Made by a program: the position numbers and the translations under genes
Shown here: positions 1 to 12,470 of the stretch, in pieces
Numbering within the stretch: the stretch's first letter is position 1
Layout: each line of letters begins with the position of its first letter
The notes under the pieces: model-generated
What the model was told of the DNA's origin: nothing
Seen by the model: the letters and a program-made list of their open reading frames with translations, nothing else
The model's database searches: none
NCBI RefSeq assembly: GCF_003576645.1
Contig: NC_044916.1
Location: 17,352,592-17,416,591, forward strand
Direction: 5' to 3'
DNA from: Ipomoea triloba
Taxonomy: Eukaryota > Streptophyta > Magnoliopsida > Solanales > Convolvulaceae
Length of the DNA: 64,000 bases

Positions 1-720
1 AAGCGCGACAATTAAACAACACAATCGAGAATACAAATTTCATTAATAAAATATTTTTATATCATGGTATTGCGGTAACATACACCATAATGCGTGATAG
101 ATATATTGGAAATAATCTAATAATAGGGATCCTAGGTCGAGGAATCCATAGCCTCAGACCCAATAAGATAACCCAGGCGGTCTAAAAAGATGACTCGGGA
201 CTCAAGAAGGTGACCTGGTACAAGAAGGTGGTCCAGGCCAAGAGAGGCGATCCAGACCAAGGGGGTCCAGACGAAGAAGGCAACCCAGACTAAGCATTCC
301 AGACTCGGGGACCCGGATGGTCAAACCTAAGCTAGGTGGCTAGACCCGGGCCCAACTGCCGGGTCGAGGGCCTTGACCTCCGCGGCCGGCCCTAGGCGAT
401 CACCGTTTCTCGTCGGAGCCCGTCTCCAAGCCAGGAGCGGCCGGATTTCATCCAACCCTGCGGCCTACCATGCTGGCTTTGACCTAGTCTTGCGGCCCAC
501 CATAGAATTAGCTAAGTTAGTTGGAATTTCCATGTATGTATAAATTGATTTTGTTTAGTTATTACAATCCTCATGTCTTTTTCTTACACAACCTTCTTGT
601 AATATTCTTACATCTATCTATTCAATACTAATACAATTCTTCTCGTTTACCATTTTTATCCCTTTATATTTTATGCAAACTTATTGATACACGAATACTC
701 CGAGCTGAGTCAATTAGTGC
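1..720. repeat. GC-rich repeat fragment, possibly an LTR
   Basis: Positions about 120-500 are far richer in G and C than the rest of the window. They contain a run of imperfect units of about 16-18 bases built on the pattern of purines followed by GGTCCAGAC or CCCAGAC. From about 540 to 690 the sequence turns T- and CA-rich. This mix resembles a plant LTR, but no partner LTR, primer site or coding sequence is visible, so the identity is a guess. The element may continue left of the window. Confidence 0.3.
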
Positions 721-1821
721 CATCATATCAATGTTTCTACAAAATCTTCATGTAGTAGTTGAGCTATGTAATGTTGGACGAGGATGTAAAGTATGCCAAA
801 TGAAAGTACCAAAGTTTAACAAGAAAAAAAAAATAAAAAAATAGGGAACATGCATGATGCATGTTTGGTGAATGATTAGTAGTGGTTTATAAGATGGTTG
901 GGTCATGCTTTTATTCTTTGAGATTCATAATGCCACTGCACATTATCCATCCATCATCTTTTTCTTCTTGTTCTACTAGGATTTCCCTTCAAGTGATCTA
1001 GGCTGTTTGGTTGTTTTCTTCTGTATTGTTAGGACTCTTCAAAATATACGTAAAATTAATTAATTATAAAAAAAAAAAAAAAAGAATTGCAAGTGTTAAC
1101 CTGAAATATGTAATATGATACGGAGTATATGTTTAGTTTAAAATATGCCAAAAATTATGCTGCCAAGTATTTGGATTAGTGAATATTTTGCTAATAAGTT
1201 AAAATTTTGTTAAAACATATAGAAATTATATGCTTGCATAGTGCACTAGTGTTCACATCTAGCTGAATCACAGTCATGTTTAAACAACTCAAACTCCTTT
1301 CACTTAAGTCGTTTAAACAACTCAAACTCCTTTCACTTAAGTCAACGTCGTTTGGGTCAAAATTATGTTTTAGTACTACAACATTGAGAATGTATTAAGC
1401 TTTGAATATATATAAATTTTCCAAATAGCTAAATTTGATGATAAGGGCCTCATGACAATTTTGGCGATGAATATGTGAAGAAGTAGAACTATACGGCACA
1501 TTAATGGTCGAAATAATTTAACATGCACTGGTGAATATTCAAAGTGCCCTCCGAGAGGATTATCTGGACGTCACGACTTACGAAAGTGCGAGGCATTCCT
1601 GCAAGAAAGAGTTGGGTTCTGCTGGGTTCTCCTTTTTCTTTCTTTTTTTTTTTTTATGGGAAAAAAATGTAAAAATTAATTTTATCTTACTTATGATTAT
1701 TAATTTATAAAGATTGTTTTTCAACTAATTATTCATTAACATGTTAAAATGAATTTTTCATATATATACAAGGGAAGGAAACGTCAATAGGGACGGAACT
1801 AACTATATTCGTACAAACTTA
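721..1821. other. AT-rich intergenic sequence
   Basis: No gene is recognised here. The only clear structure is a perfect 33-base tandem duplication at 1278-1343. The remainder is AT-rich with homopolymer runs. Confidence 0.6.
1278..1343. repeat. Perfect 33-bp tandem duplication
   Basis: Two identical adjacent copies, 1278-1310 and 1311-1343, each begin GTTTAAACAACTC and end CACTTAAGTC. The lack of differences suggests a recent duplication or replication slippage. Confidence 0.95.
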
Positions 1822-2886
1822 TAGGAAAAATGTTCAACTTAGTCACTGAACTACACATGAAAATGTAATTAATTGGACCATCAATTTTTTTTTAAAAATA
1901 TGCAATTGACTCCCTAAACAAGCTAAAATTAGATCATGTACTTACTAACTTGGCTAACAGCATGAGCTAATTCAGGTCGAGTACAAACCATTGCATACAT
2001 TAAGCAGTCAACTGTACTGGCATAAGGAACCTTTGTCATATTTTCAATCTCACTAACTGTTTGTGAATACTGACTAGATGATAGCTTAAAATGATTAGCC
2101 AAAGGAGTGCTAACCAATTTAGACTTACTCATCCCAAACCTGTCAAGGACATTTTCAATATAACTCTCTATTGAGTTAGCCGCCACAACTTCCTTGCAGT
2201 ACCTCTATCCCTGTGAATTTTCATGCCAAGGATATTTTGTGCAACTCCTTAAGTCTTTCATATCAAATTCTTGACTCAACAAAGCTTTCAATTTAGTAAT
2301 ATCATTCCAACTCTTTGCAGGAATGAACATATCATCCACGTACCATAACATAAAAATAAAAGAACTATCACCAAGGCTCTTAACATAGACACAATAATCA
2401 TACTCACAACGTGTGTAGCCAATTTGAATCATATAAGAATCAAACCGCTTGTACCACTACTGTGGAGCCTATTTTAGCCCGTACAATGACCTCTTAAGTC
2501 TACAAACCAGATGCTCACCTCTGGGTTTAATAAACCCTTCAGGTTGCAATTCATAAAAATCTGTTTATCTGCATCACCATGCAGAAAAAGCAGTCTTCAC
2601 ATCCATATGCTCCAATTGTAAGTCTCAAATAGCTACCAAAGCAAGTACTAACCTGATAGAAGTATGTCTAATAACATGAGAGAAAACATCATCATATCCC
2701 ATTCTGGTAGAGATGACCACGGTTCGAACCGAACCGTGTACTCTTTCAATCGAACCAGAACCGTACGGACATTTCCAGTTCCGGTTAAGGAACCGGAACT
2801 CTAAGGTTTCGATTCCGATTTGTTAAAATAACAAATCGAAACCGCCGGTTCCGGTTTGGAACCGTGAATATATATATATATATATA

Positions 2887-3144
2887 CTTCCTCTGTCCCA
2901 TTTTATCTGTCCTACTTACTATTTATTGGTCAAATCACATCTTTCTTCTTTGTTTATTTTCTTCATTATTTTTTATTTGTTTTTAAATTTGATTTTTTGT
3001 GTTTAATAGTACTTTTAATGTAGTTTCTAAATATATAAATTTTGTATATTAATATTAAACTTAATATTATGAAAAATTGAATTAAAAATAACTCCAATCA
3101 AGCCTCGTTAACCGAACCAGACACATAAAATGGGACGGAGGGAG
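2887..3144. mobile_element. Stowaway/mariner-type MITE nested in the hAT element
   Basis: A 258-base element lies between TA dinucleotides (2885-2886 and 3145-3146). The left end reads CTTCCTCTGTCCCATTTTAT. The right end read inversely is CTCCCTCCGTCCCATTTTAT. These ends and the TA target are typical of plant Stowaway MITEs. It is the innermost of three nested layers. Confidence 0.9.
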
Positions 3145-3300
3145 TATATATTATTAAATTATATATATATATTACATATTATATATTATATATCATAGAT
3201 TATATATTATATATTATATATTATATATTATATATATTAGATATTAGGTATTATATATTATACATATTGCATATTTTATATACACATGCGCGCGCGCACA
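3145..3300. repeat. AT-rich low-complexity block
   Basis: Repeated ATATTATATATT-like units run from 3150 to about 3250, followed by a short GC/CA alternating stretch near 3285-3305. It lies inside the hAT element. Confidence 0.8.
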
Positions 3301-5296
3301 CACACCCAGTAGCCCCTCTCTCTGGTCCCTTGGGAGTTGCGAACCTCCAACAAAACCAACAAAATAAATAAATATAATATCAAATACTAAAATATAGAGT
3401 AACATAAAAAATTAAAAAATAAAATAAAAAAAGTCTGGTTAGAACCGGACAAGAACCGTTAAGATAAGGTTTCGGTTCCAGTTCCGGCTATCTTGGAATC
3501 GCGAACCGAAACCGGACCGGAATCGAACAGTGGTCTAGCCTACATTCTGGTGAGAAAATCCCTTTGCAGCTAACCAATTCTTGAATATTTCCCTTTCTTT
3601 TTCTGATACTGGTGGTTTTTTCCTATATACCCACTTGCACTCTATAGTTTTCTTGCCTTAGAAAGTTGAACTAGCTCCAAAGTATGATTTTGATGTAAAG
3701 ACTCCATATCTTCAATCATACCTGCCATCCAAATAGCCACTTGAAAAGTAACTAGATCATTACTAGTAACAAGAAGTGCAAAAAATACCATATCATCAAA
3801 CCCATACTTGCTAGGTGGTTTGACATTGGTGCGTCTGGATTTATATCCAGCCAAACAGTAATCCTATAAATTCTCTGAACGTGAACCTGCTGCAAATGTG
3901 GAATCTGCAACTTCTTGAGTCTCAACCGTAGGTGGATTATCTATTATTTCATTCAAAGGAACTCGATCTATATACACTTCTACTATGCTAGAACCATCTA
4001 CCAGTACATCTCCTTTCTTCAATTGAAGCACGAAATGCTTATCAAATAACATGTCATGTTTGCTACTTCTTCCCAAAAAAACTTAGAGAGTCCAACATTC
4101 AATTTGAGACGCTTTGCTCTCTCAATAATGGCCTTATTAATTAAGCTTAGCTTCAGCAACACCATTATGTTGTGGTGTCTTACACATTGTATAGTGCCTC
4201 TGAATTTCATGTTCTACACAGAATTTTTGGAATTTTTTCTCAGTATATTCTGTCACATTGTCAGACCTCAAGTACTTGATTTTTAGGCCAATTTGGTTCT
4301 TAACCTCAGCCTTCCACAACTTGAATTTCTAAACAAAACTTATGATTTATGTTTCAAGAAATACACCCAAACTTTCCTAAAAAATCGTCAGTAAACGTAA
4401 CATAATACCTAGAGCCACTATACCCATTGAAGGTTCCTTGGTAGGTCTCCAAACATAAAAATGCGCATAATCTTGAATCCCTTCAATTTTATGCTTCCCC
4501 AGTAGAAAAACTGACTCTGGACTATTTCTCAAAAACACAGAATTCACAGAAATCTAGCTTACAACATTAACTCCTTTTAAAAAAAAAATTGTGTGCAATT
4601 CAAACAAACCACGTTTACTAAGATAACCTAAACGTAAATGCCACAACCTAGTAGTATCATCGCTAGACTCAACAGAATGTACTCTACCTACAACAATCTG
4701 CACAACAACCTATAAATGTTCCATGTGGTCTCTTTTCATTTCATCACATTTCGAGCACCCTTATTGATTTTAATGGTTTCTCATCACTTTCAAATCTATG
4801 AGTAAAACCATTAGCATGCAAACTACCTAAAGAAATAAGGTCCTTAGTTTATCCTGGTATATGTCTGGCATCATGTAAGGTTCTAACAATACCATCATAC
4901 ATTTGGATGTTAGCATCACCAATACTCACAATATTATGACATCTTTCATCACTCTGAATAACATAACCGAAAGTACTTAACATATAGGTTGTGAACCACT
5001 CCCTGTTAGGCATAATATGATAGAAACATCTCGAGTCTAGAATCCGAGCATCCGACAACTAATAATGAAACTACTAGAACATCACCTTCACTATAATATG
5101 AGTCATCAACTTGTACCACATTCGTAGCCTCCTGTTGCTTCTTCAACTTTAGACAATCTCATTACATGTGCTCAAACTCCTTGCACTTTTAACATCGAAT
5201 TTTCTTGCTATTTCTAGACTTAGACATAGAGTCTCTCTTCCCAGAAATATCATTCACTAGCTTCCTTCCACGATCTTGACATCCCTTAGTATATAA

Positions 5297-5588
5297 ACTA
5301 TCACCAACACTGTCACCCCTTAGCTTGTATTTTGCTTACGCTAATTATGAGCTAACATTGCTGCAGAGATCTCATCGAATTTTATCATGACTTTCCTATA
5401 CGTAAGAGTAGTCACTAGATGTTCAAATGGAAGAGGCAGTGAACTGTCACCAACATTATCACCCCTTGTATTTTGCTTACGCTGATTATGAGCTAACATT
5501 GCTGTAGAGATCTCATTGAATTTTATCGTGACTTTCCTGTATGTAAAAGTAGTCACTAGATGTTCAAATGAAAGAGGCAGTGAACATA
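5297..5588. repeat. Imperfect 146-bp tandem duplication inside gag
   Basis: Two diverged units (offset 146 bases, for example TCACCAACA at 5301 and 5447) repeat the gag segment containing PFEHLVTT and EISTAMLAHN or EISAAMLAHN. The duplication pre-dates much of the decay because the copies differ at many sites. Confidence 0.85.
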
Positions 5589-6009
5589 GCAAGATCATCG
5601 CCTTGTTTTCATCTTCAATCTTGACATCAAGCCTAGCCAGATATGATATTATTTGGCTGAAGACATTCATATGCTGCACTAAGTCTGAGCCCTCATGTAT
5701 ATGCTGCACTATTTATTCGTCATATTTTTTTCATGAACTGACACTCCAATTTATCTCAATTTTATTTTGGAGTTGTCAAGATCAAAATGTGATACAAAAC
5801 TTCATGTGCGAAACATAACGAAATGGTTCCTGTCGTGCGGTCCTTCAAATCCTTCCAATCAACCTTTTCCAGATTAGCTGATTTTTCGACATTCAAGGTT
5901 TTTAGAATACCATGTTGCGCTAACAAGTCCTTAACACTAGACTACCATAACCCGAAATTTCTTGTACCATTAAACTTTGATAATACTTCGAATTGGCCAT
6001 CTCAACAGA

Positions 6010-6022
6010 GCTCTAATACTAA
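6010..6022 (-). other. Degenerate tRNA-Met primer binding site
   Basis: The minus strand reads TTAGTATTAGAGC, close to the usual plant copia primer site TGGTATCAGAGC, and lies about 10 bases from the gag ATG. Confidence 0.55.
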
Positions 6023-6023
6023 T

Positions 6024-6284
6024 TTTCTAAGATTAATTATAACAAAAAAAATAACAATGGCAAAAAGTAAAGAATGCAAGATTTACGTGGTTCAACAATG
6101 TGCCCACTCCACGGGAGTAAAGCTATTCTTTTATTAATTGTGATGGTGATTATAAAAATATTCAAGGTTACAAGTATCATATTTATATGCAACCCTAAAC
6201 ATGTACAAGTGCAAAAATACCCCTATACTATAGGCCCGACCCAACATGCTCCACTCATATTCCTTATATGAGACATAGTCAACA
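6024..6284 (-). repeat. Probable 5' LTR of the copia element
   Basis: On the minus strand it begins TGTTGACTATGTC at 6284 and ends just upstream of the primer site. The stretch TTTACGTGGTTCAACAATG near 6083-6101 is of a kind common in copia LTRs. The other LTR is not present, so the boundaries rest on the TG start and the primer site position only. Confidence 0.6.
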
Positions 6285-6454
6285 GTTACTTTTCCCTACT
6301 CTCACTCTAAATACACAGACGGAGATTTTTTTTCTCGCCCTATAAAACTAATGCATTGTAGGAATTGTCAAATCGAGAGATAAAAACTTTTTCCCTTTCT
6401 TGTTCTCCCTCTAAAAAGAATTGCATGTAGTGTGTGTGCGCGCGTGTGTGTGAG

Positions 6455-6458
<4 letters not shown>

Positions 6459-6508
<50 letters not shown>
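6459..6508. repeat. (CA)25 microsatellite
   Basis: This is an uninterrupted CA run. A short TG/CG alternating tract precedes it at 6431-6450, giving a potential hairpin or Z-forming region. An open frame through it is an artefact of the repeat. Confidence 0.95.
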
Positions 6509-6514
<6 letters not shown>

Positions 6515-6659
6515 GATGATGAAGTGCATCTGCACTTCGTCTCCGACCAACGACAATTCCAACAATGGGGAGGGGTTAGGGTTTTTTTTTTTTAAATTAA
6601 ACTTTTAATACTTAAAATAAATAAATAAAATAATTTATTAAAGGTTAATGTGGAAAACG

Positions 6660-6781
6660 AGTCACTTCTGACTTTAACTAGTTCATCGATCAGTTAATTG
6701 CGTTTTTTAATATGATGACCCAATTGTATTTTTGTATGTAGTTCAGTGACAAATTTGAACCTTTTTTCAAATTAGAGGCTA
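6660..6781. repeat. Dispersed repeat arm, inverted relative to 1822-1930
   Basis: Read on the minus strand, this segment resembles 1822-1930: both contain GTCACTGAACTACA followed by an AT-rich stretch. The two flank the copia element in opposite orientation, so they could be arms of an older foldback element into which copia inserted. No target duplication was found. Related sequence appears again at 6850-6945, 8690-8870, 36780-36905 and 37170-37400. Confidence 0.4.
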
Positions 6782-6986
6782 ACACTATGAAGAAAATATG
6801 TGACATACAAATCAAGTTTTGGTGAAACTAAAATGAGAATTATTTTGAAAAAAGTATCAAATAGATCATCAAACGTTTACAGTTAGTACAATTTGACCAC
6901 TGAACAAAAAAGTTATGCAATTAAACTTTGGTGGGCTTTTTGGTTAAGATTATCTGAACTGAATGGTTCAATTTAGGTATATTATT

Positions 6987-7032
6987 AAAAGTTGATTGGT
7001 TTTTTTTTTTTTTTGAAAAGTTGATTGGTTTT
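6987..7032. repeat. Direct repeats around a poly-T tract
   Basis: AAAAGTTGATTGGTTTT at 6987-7003 recurs at 7016-7032, separated by eleven T and one G. This is what a SINE insertion reduced to its tail would leave. Confidence 0.5.
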
Positions 7033-7110
7033 ATATTATGTAAACTTAATAGTTTCGATTTAGTTCAGTAAAAAATTGAAGCGAATAAAAAATTGATGGG
7101 TTTATATATA

Positions 7111-7509
7111 TAGTGATCATATGAAAACTATCCTCCCCATGAGTTTATGAGAACCAATTAATCTAGTGCATTAAAAAAATTAAATCTATGGTTGAGATTA
7201 GATGGGAGTTCAAAATTCGCATGTACATATGAGGCATATGATGTGTGCATATCCTATGTTGCACACAACACATGCTTAATTTGCACACTCAAATTTTGAA
7301 TCCTCCAATTGCACATAGCACATACAAACAACCCATGCTTAATATGCACACACAATTTTTTAAACCTCCAATTGCACACAACAAATGCCTCATATGCACA
7401 CTCAAATTTTGGACCCCCAATTGATCTCATCTATAGATCTATTTTTTTTAATGCACTAGGTTGGTTCTTATGAACTCATGGGAGGGTGGTTCTCATAGGA
7501 ACATCACTA
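7111..7509. mobile_element. MITE with long terminal inverted repeats
   Basis: The left arm (7111 to about 7207) and the right arm (about 7405-7509) are inverted copies. TAGTGATCATATGAAAAC pairs with TAGTGATGTTCCTATGAG, and both arms carry CTAGTGCATTAAAAAA. The interior repeats the motif AATTTGCACACTCAAATTTT-like several times. No target duplication is clear and the family is unassigned. Confidence 0.7.
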
Positions 7510-7531
7510 TGTGTGTGTACATACATACAGG

Positions 7532-7672
7532 TCATATTCCCATACGGACAGGGCTTTCTCTGCAGTCGTGTGGTAACTCACATTAGGTACGTATAAATGC
7601 ACTACAAAGTGTTCAAAAATGCACCATTAGATGGTGATTTTTTTGTTGTGGTGCATTTCTGCATTTGATCAA

Positions 7673-7674
<2 letters not shown>
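7532..7674 (+). repeat. Dispersed repeat abutting a TA array, copy 1
   Basis: It shares ATAAATGCACTACAAAGT, GTGGTGCATTT and GCATTTGATCAAGT with 12469-12694. Its GGTCATATTC end is shared with the inverted copy at 61040-61143. It runs directly into the TA microsatellite at 7675. Confidence 0.6.
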
Positions 7675-7710
<36 letters not shown>

Positions 7711-7748
7711 AATTTACCCAAATATATATATATATATATATATATATA
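7675..7748. repeat. Two TA microsatellites
   Basis: TA runs at 7675-7705 and 7722-7748 are split by a short AAATTTACCC-containing spacer. Confidence 0.9.
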
Positions 7749-7984
7749 CTAAATTCTCAATTTCGTAACCCAAAATTTCGCAATTGTTCTTTATTCCTAA
7801 TTTTTGTTTGCGAGTCACTATGTTTGTTACGTTGCTGTCAGACGCCAAACATAAGTGAAGAGGACGATTTGGTTTTGACTTATTTTAGATCGATAAAGTT
7901 GAAATATACATGGTTGACTTGTTGTTTAGATTTTGAAATTTAAATTTTTATTGAAAATAAATAAATAATTATGTGTGCAAGAGA

Positions 7985-8132
7985 ACTAGGGAATACTCGG
8001 GTTCTCAAAACCCAACCGAACCAAGTCTGAGCCAAAACTGAACTCTTTCAAACCAAACTAAAATTTGAAATCGAATGGTTTCATTTTTTTCAAAGAAAAA
8101 GGCGAACCGAAAACCGAAATGCAACCCCTAAA
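7985..8132. mobile_element. hAT-like end fragment
   Basis: The segment is rich in CCGAACC/CCGAAA and ends AAATGCAACCCCTA, whose complement TAGGGGTTGCATTTCGG resembles a hAT terminus like those at 2708 and 28901. No matching left end was found. Confidence 0.35.
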
Positions 8133-8284
8133 TTAAACCATTAAAAGTTAAAATGTGTCAAATTGACATTATTTTTAGATAAATAATAAGTTTCTGGTAA
8201 ACTCTTGATTTGGCATGTCACATAGAAAAAATAACTTTTTTCTTTAATTATTTAGCAATTATAATATAATATTAATTAATTATA

Positions 8285-8520
8285 CTACTGAGGAGGAGAC
8301 AACTTTGCCTCTTTCATCAACGGTGCAACCTCTTCCTTCGTCAATGTTAACAAAGGAGGGGAATTCCTCCACCATTGATGTTGATGGGGAGACAACATCC
8401 TCCTTCTATATAAACGGAGGAGGCAGCCTTCACTTACGTCTACATAGATGGAGAATGCTTCCTCCGTCAATATATATATATAGACAAAGGCACCGCCTCC
8501 TCTGTCAACGGAGTAGACAT
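8285..8520. repeat. Low-complexity CCTCC/GGAGG region
   Basis: This is a patchwork of short CCTCCGTC, GGAGGAGG and ACGGAG motifs on both strands with weak self-complementarity. Short open frames exist on both strands but resemble nothing I recognise, so I do not call a gene. Confidence 0.5.
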
Positions 8521-9467
8521 AAAGCTTTGATTTTTTTTTAAGTTGTGACCATAAAGTTTTTGTTTTTTTAAGAACAGGAGTCTAAAAATTTTTAAATTTT
8601 ATTTTTATAAGTAAAAAATATTTTTAATATGCCCCATACTGTCCATGTCAGAACTAGCTTTTTAAATCTGTCACATTATGTGCAAACTCAGTAATTTAAT
8701 GTGTTTTACCTTAATGAAACCTACAAATTATAATACCAATTGCACACATTTTTAATGTTAAATGGTTTAATTACATAATTTTTTTATCGATGGTCTAATT
8801 GCACAAATTATAAAAATTTGATCGCCTATTTGATAGTTTTTTCATTTTTTATTTTTATTTTTGTATTTCAAATACCTTTTCTCTTTATGAAGGGGGGCAA
8901 TGTTGGGTGCCCGGAGATTAAGGGTATTATGTTTAGCACGAGTTCATAAAACTTTGTCGGATATGACAAAACACATTTTCTAAATTTGAGTGTCTTTGCA
9001 ACTTTAAAAGTAAGTAAAGCCACAAAGGGAGTGCAGTAAAATTATTGTGCCTTTTACTATTTTCCTTTTACCAAATCAATCACTTCCACACATGGATGGA
9101 GAGCTCTAATGACTAATGAGCAAAATATCAATCTCTGGGTATTTCTTTGTTGATTATTTCCGTTGACAATTTCCAATTTGAAGTAACAAACTTTTGGGTG
9201 ATATGACCTATTGGCTAAACTGCACTTGTATTGTCCTACCATTGTAGATGCATGGGTGTTATTTATAAGAAGTGGACAAGTTGAGAAGCATTAAATAAGG
9301 AGTGTTTAACTTTTGTCACAAAATGTGAGGTGAACAAAATATTAACATGAAATTTTAAGTAAATTTTACATTGTTATCATAAGGAGATAAATGCTACTAA
9401 TAAGTATATACTATCAATTTTTCTAGTGAAATTTTTAAAAATTGTGATACTCTTTTGTAGAGATATC
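8521..9467. other. Gene-free AT-rich stretch with dispersed repeat
   Basis: About 8690-8870 matches the dispersed family with AATTGCACA and GGTTTAATTACA motifs (see 36780-36905). The rest shows no coding or structural signal I can support. Confidence 0.5.
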
Positions 9468-9485
9468 AATGATGGCTAGCCCAAC

Positions 9486-9604
9486 GTACGTTTCCCCGGT
9501 GGAGCTTAGAGACATCCTAGACATAAATAGAGCAAGAATGTCACCCTCTAAGGGAGGTTCATAATTGTACTGAGTTCTCCTCTCTCTCTCTCCCAAAAAA
9601 AAAA
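9486..9604 (+). mobile_element. SINE-like retroposon with 18-bp target duplication
   Basis: The 119-base insert ends in a poly-A run. It is flanked by direct repeats AATGATGGCTAGCCCAAC at 9468-9485 and 9605-9622; the left edge of the repeat is ambiguous because of the A run. The insert carries AGGTTCATAATT, a weak B-box-like sequence, and a CT-rich stretch before the tail. Long perfect duplications plus an A-tail indicate target-primed reverse transcription. SINE family not assigned. Confidence 0.8.
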
Positions 9605-9622
9605 AATGATGGCTAGCCCAAC

Positions 9623-10898
9623 TTACCTTGTGACGAGTTAATCATTATATTATGTATCATGATCATCCACCTTATAAGGTGAACCACTGACATATATGTT
9701 TATTTTAAGTGTATCATAAGTTCATTTTTTAAAGGTTCGTTTTTAGCGTATTACTTAAAAATGAACATCCAATACATTAAAAATGAATTACAGTATATTA
9801 AAATTGAATATTTATCCACAATCCATCTTATAATATGGATTATGGTTCAAAGTAATTTGTTGTGATAAGTTAGAAATTTTCAAAGACTTTCAAAGCTCAC
9901 ATTTTGATTTTTTTTTCTAGTCATAACTCATTTCATGCGAGTCAATAGGCCTTGCAGGTTAGTCTGCAAGCTAATGTTAAAAATAAAAAATATCAAAAAA
10001 ATATTTTGAACTGCAATTAATAAAAATAAGCACATTATACCATATGTATCACATATGACTTATAAATAAAATCTCTATATTTAAAAATTCAAAACATGTT
10101 AAATGACAAAAATTTTTATATTAAAACTCTTAGTCAAGTATTCGAACTTCACTGTTGTAAAGTTTATATGGTATATGTTTCTTTTTATAGAGATTAATTT
10201 TTTATTGGTTAAAGTATTTTGGTCTGCATCTCACGTTAAATAATTTTACACAAAACTTATTTTTTATGGGTATAAATTTAAAAAAAAAAAAAAAAGTATT
10301 CTTATTACTGTACTCTTTCATATTTCAATGCCTTTTTGATCATTACTTGGTGACCAACACTGTGGCTATTTCTTATCTAAAAGGAGTGGTGGGAGCAAAG
10401 CGTAGTGTTGGAAAATCCTAGTATCAATTGTATTGTCAAAACCAAATTAAAGCATGTTACATATGCTGTCAAATCCATATTTGAGATGCTTGCTGAGGAC
10501 ATATATAAGTTCTTGTTTTAAATTTTTTAAAGATGATGTCGTCTGGAAATTAATAACTATCCTAATATGAATCTTCTAAGAAAATGTCACATCTTACCCA
10601 CCAAGTGAAAAAAACACAATCAATTCACTTGATAAGTTACTGCTCCCAAATTTTAACATCTACAATTACTTAGGAGTAGGATAATTTGTCACTTAAAATT
10701 TTTAATACATAGGTGATCTAGTTTCGTCGAGTTAATTTTAAACTCACAGGATCGCATCTTTAGAGTCACTGCGGAGATAAATCGCGAATTGTATAATTAA
10801 TCCACCGGTAAGATCCTAGTTTTCATGTACACAAAAGAGATGCCGCATTTAGTCGTGATATAGTCAAATGATGAACCACTAAATTTGGAGAGAGGGGC
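9623..10898. other. Gene-free AT-rich stretch
   Basis: I see no gene, terminal repeat or RNA gene here. Only short A/T runs stand out. Confidence 0.5.
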
Positions 10899-11890
<992 letters not shown>

Positions 11891-12378
11891 TTATCCTTCA
11901 TCAATAAAATCATTAAAATGACCTTAAATACAAGGGCATTTTGATTTTCTTTTTTTACAAATTAAAGTGGGTTGACCCGCTATATTTTTATTTGTACTTT
12001 TTTTTTTTGAAAAATCCCTATTTGAAGGCCGAAATGTCCTTGTATTTAAGGAAATTTAAACAATTTGGTTGATAAAGAATAAAAAATGGTCGTGTCACAA
12101 TAATATTATGACCAAATGAGATGTTTTGAAAAAAAAAGGATTAAAATTGAAATGACACCTATAAATCTAAGACAAAAAATAGAATTAACTCATTAAAAAG
12201 AAAAATTCTTAGATGCTCATTGCACACCATTAAATAGTGACTACAAGTTCCTCTCGATCACTATTTTTTTTTTAAAATGTTATTGACCATAATCAACTTA
12301 ATAATTAATTATTTTAAAAATCCAATTATGAGGCCATCCGCACACATCGATCAATTGGAGGAGAATGCAAGCTGACAT

Positions 12379-12380
<2 letters not shown>

Positions 12381-12468
<88 letters not shown>
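12381..12468. repeat. (CT)n followed by (AT)n microsatellite
   Basis: A CT run at 12381-12416 passes directly into an AT run ending at 12468. Confidence 0.95.

Positions 12469-12470
<2 letters not shown>

Larger units (their letters stand above)
2708..3542. mobile_element. Non-autonomous hAT transposon with 8-bp target duplication
   Basis: The 835-base insertion is flanked by perfect 8-bp direct repeats CATTCTGG (2700-2707 and 3543-3550). Its ends are inverted repeats: TAGAGATGACCAC on the left and, read on the other strand, TAGGCTAGACCAC on the right. The subterminal regions are rich in GGTTCCGG/GAACCG motifs. These are hAT-type hallmarks. No transposase is present. It interrupts the copia pol pseudogene between the integrase-RT linker and RT, so it inserted later. 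Confidence 0.9.
1929..6000 (-). pseudogene. copia gag-pol pseudogene
   Basis: The frame starts with an ATG at 6000. Gag N-terminal residues KFNGTRNFG and LLAQHGIL are followed by a copia-type (UBN2-like) gag at 5709-5341. A CX2C...H...C zinc knuckle lies near 5150-5200, with two of its codons turned into stops. The LDSRCFYH / NREWF block near 5040-4990 is the protease to pre-integrase region. An integrase stretch with LRSDN and TPQHNGVAE lies at 4320-4140. Reverse transcriptase carries the YVDDM catalytic motif at about 2345-2330, with its C-terminal part at 2186-1929. Many in-frame stops and shifts break it. Similarity to copia polyproteins is clear by eye; the sub-lineage is not assigned. 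Confidence 0.85.
1929..6284 (-). mobile_element. Decayed Ty1/copia LTR retrotransposon, split by a hAT insertion
   Basis: Read on the minus strand from 6284 downward, the order is 5' LTR (6284 to about 6024), a degenerate initiator-tRNA-Met primer site (6022-6010), gag, zinc knuckle, protease/pre-integrase region, integrase core and reverse transcriptase. Integrase before reverse transcriptase is the copia order. The element is interrupted at 2708-3542 by a hAT transposon. It stops inside reverse transcriptase near 1929, so RNase H and the 3' LTR are missing. Stop codons and frameshifts throughout show that it is dead. Confidence 0.85.

Noticed and set aside
6368..6565. 65-codon frame with a long alternating Cys-Val run on the minus strand
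   Set aside because: It is a translation of the CA microsatellite.
8285..8541. Two opposing open frames in the CCTCC/GGAGG region
   Set aside because: Low-complexity composition on both strands and no similarity to known proteins.
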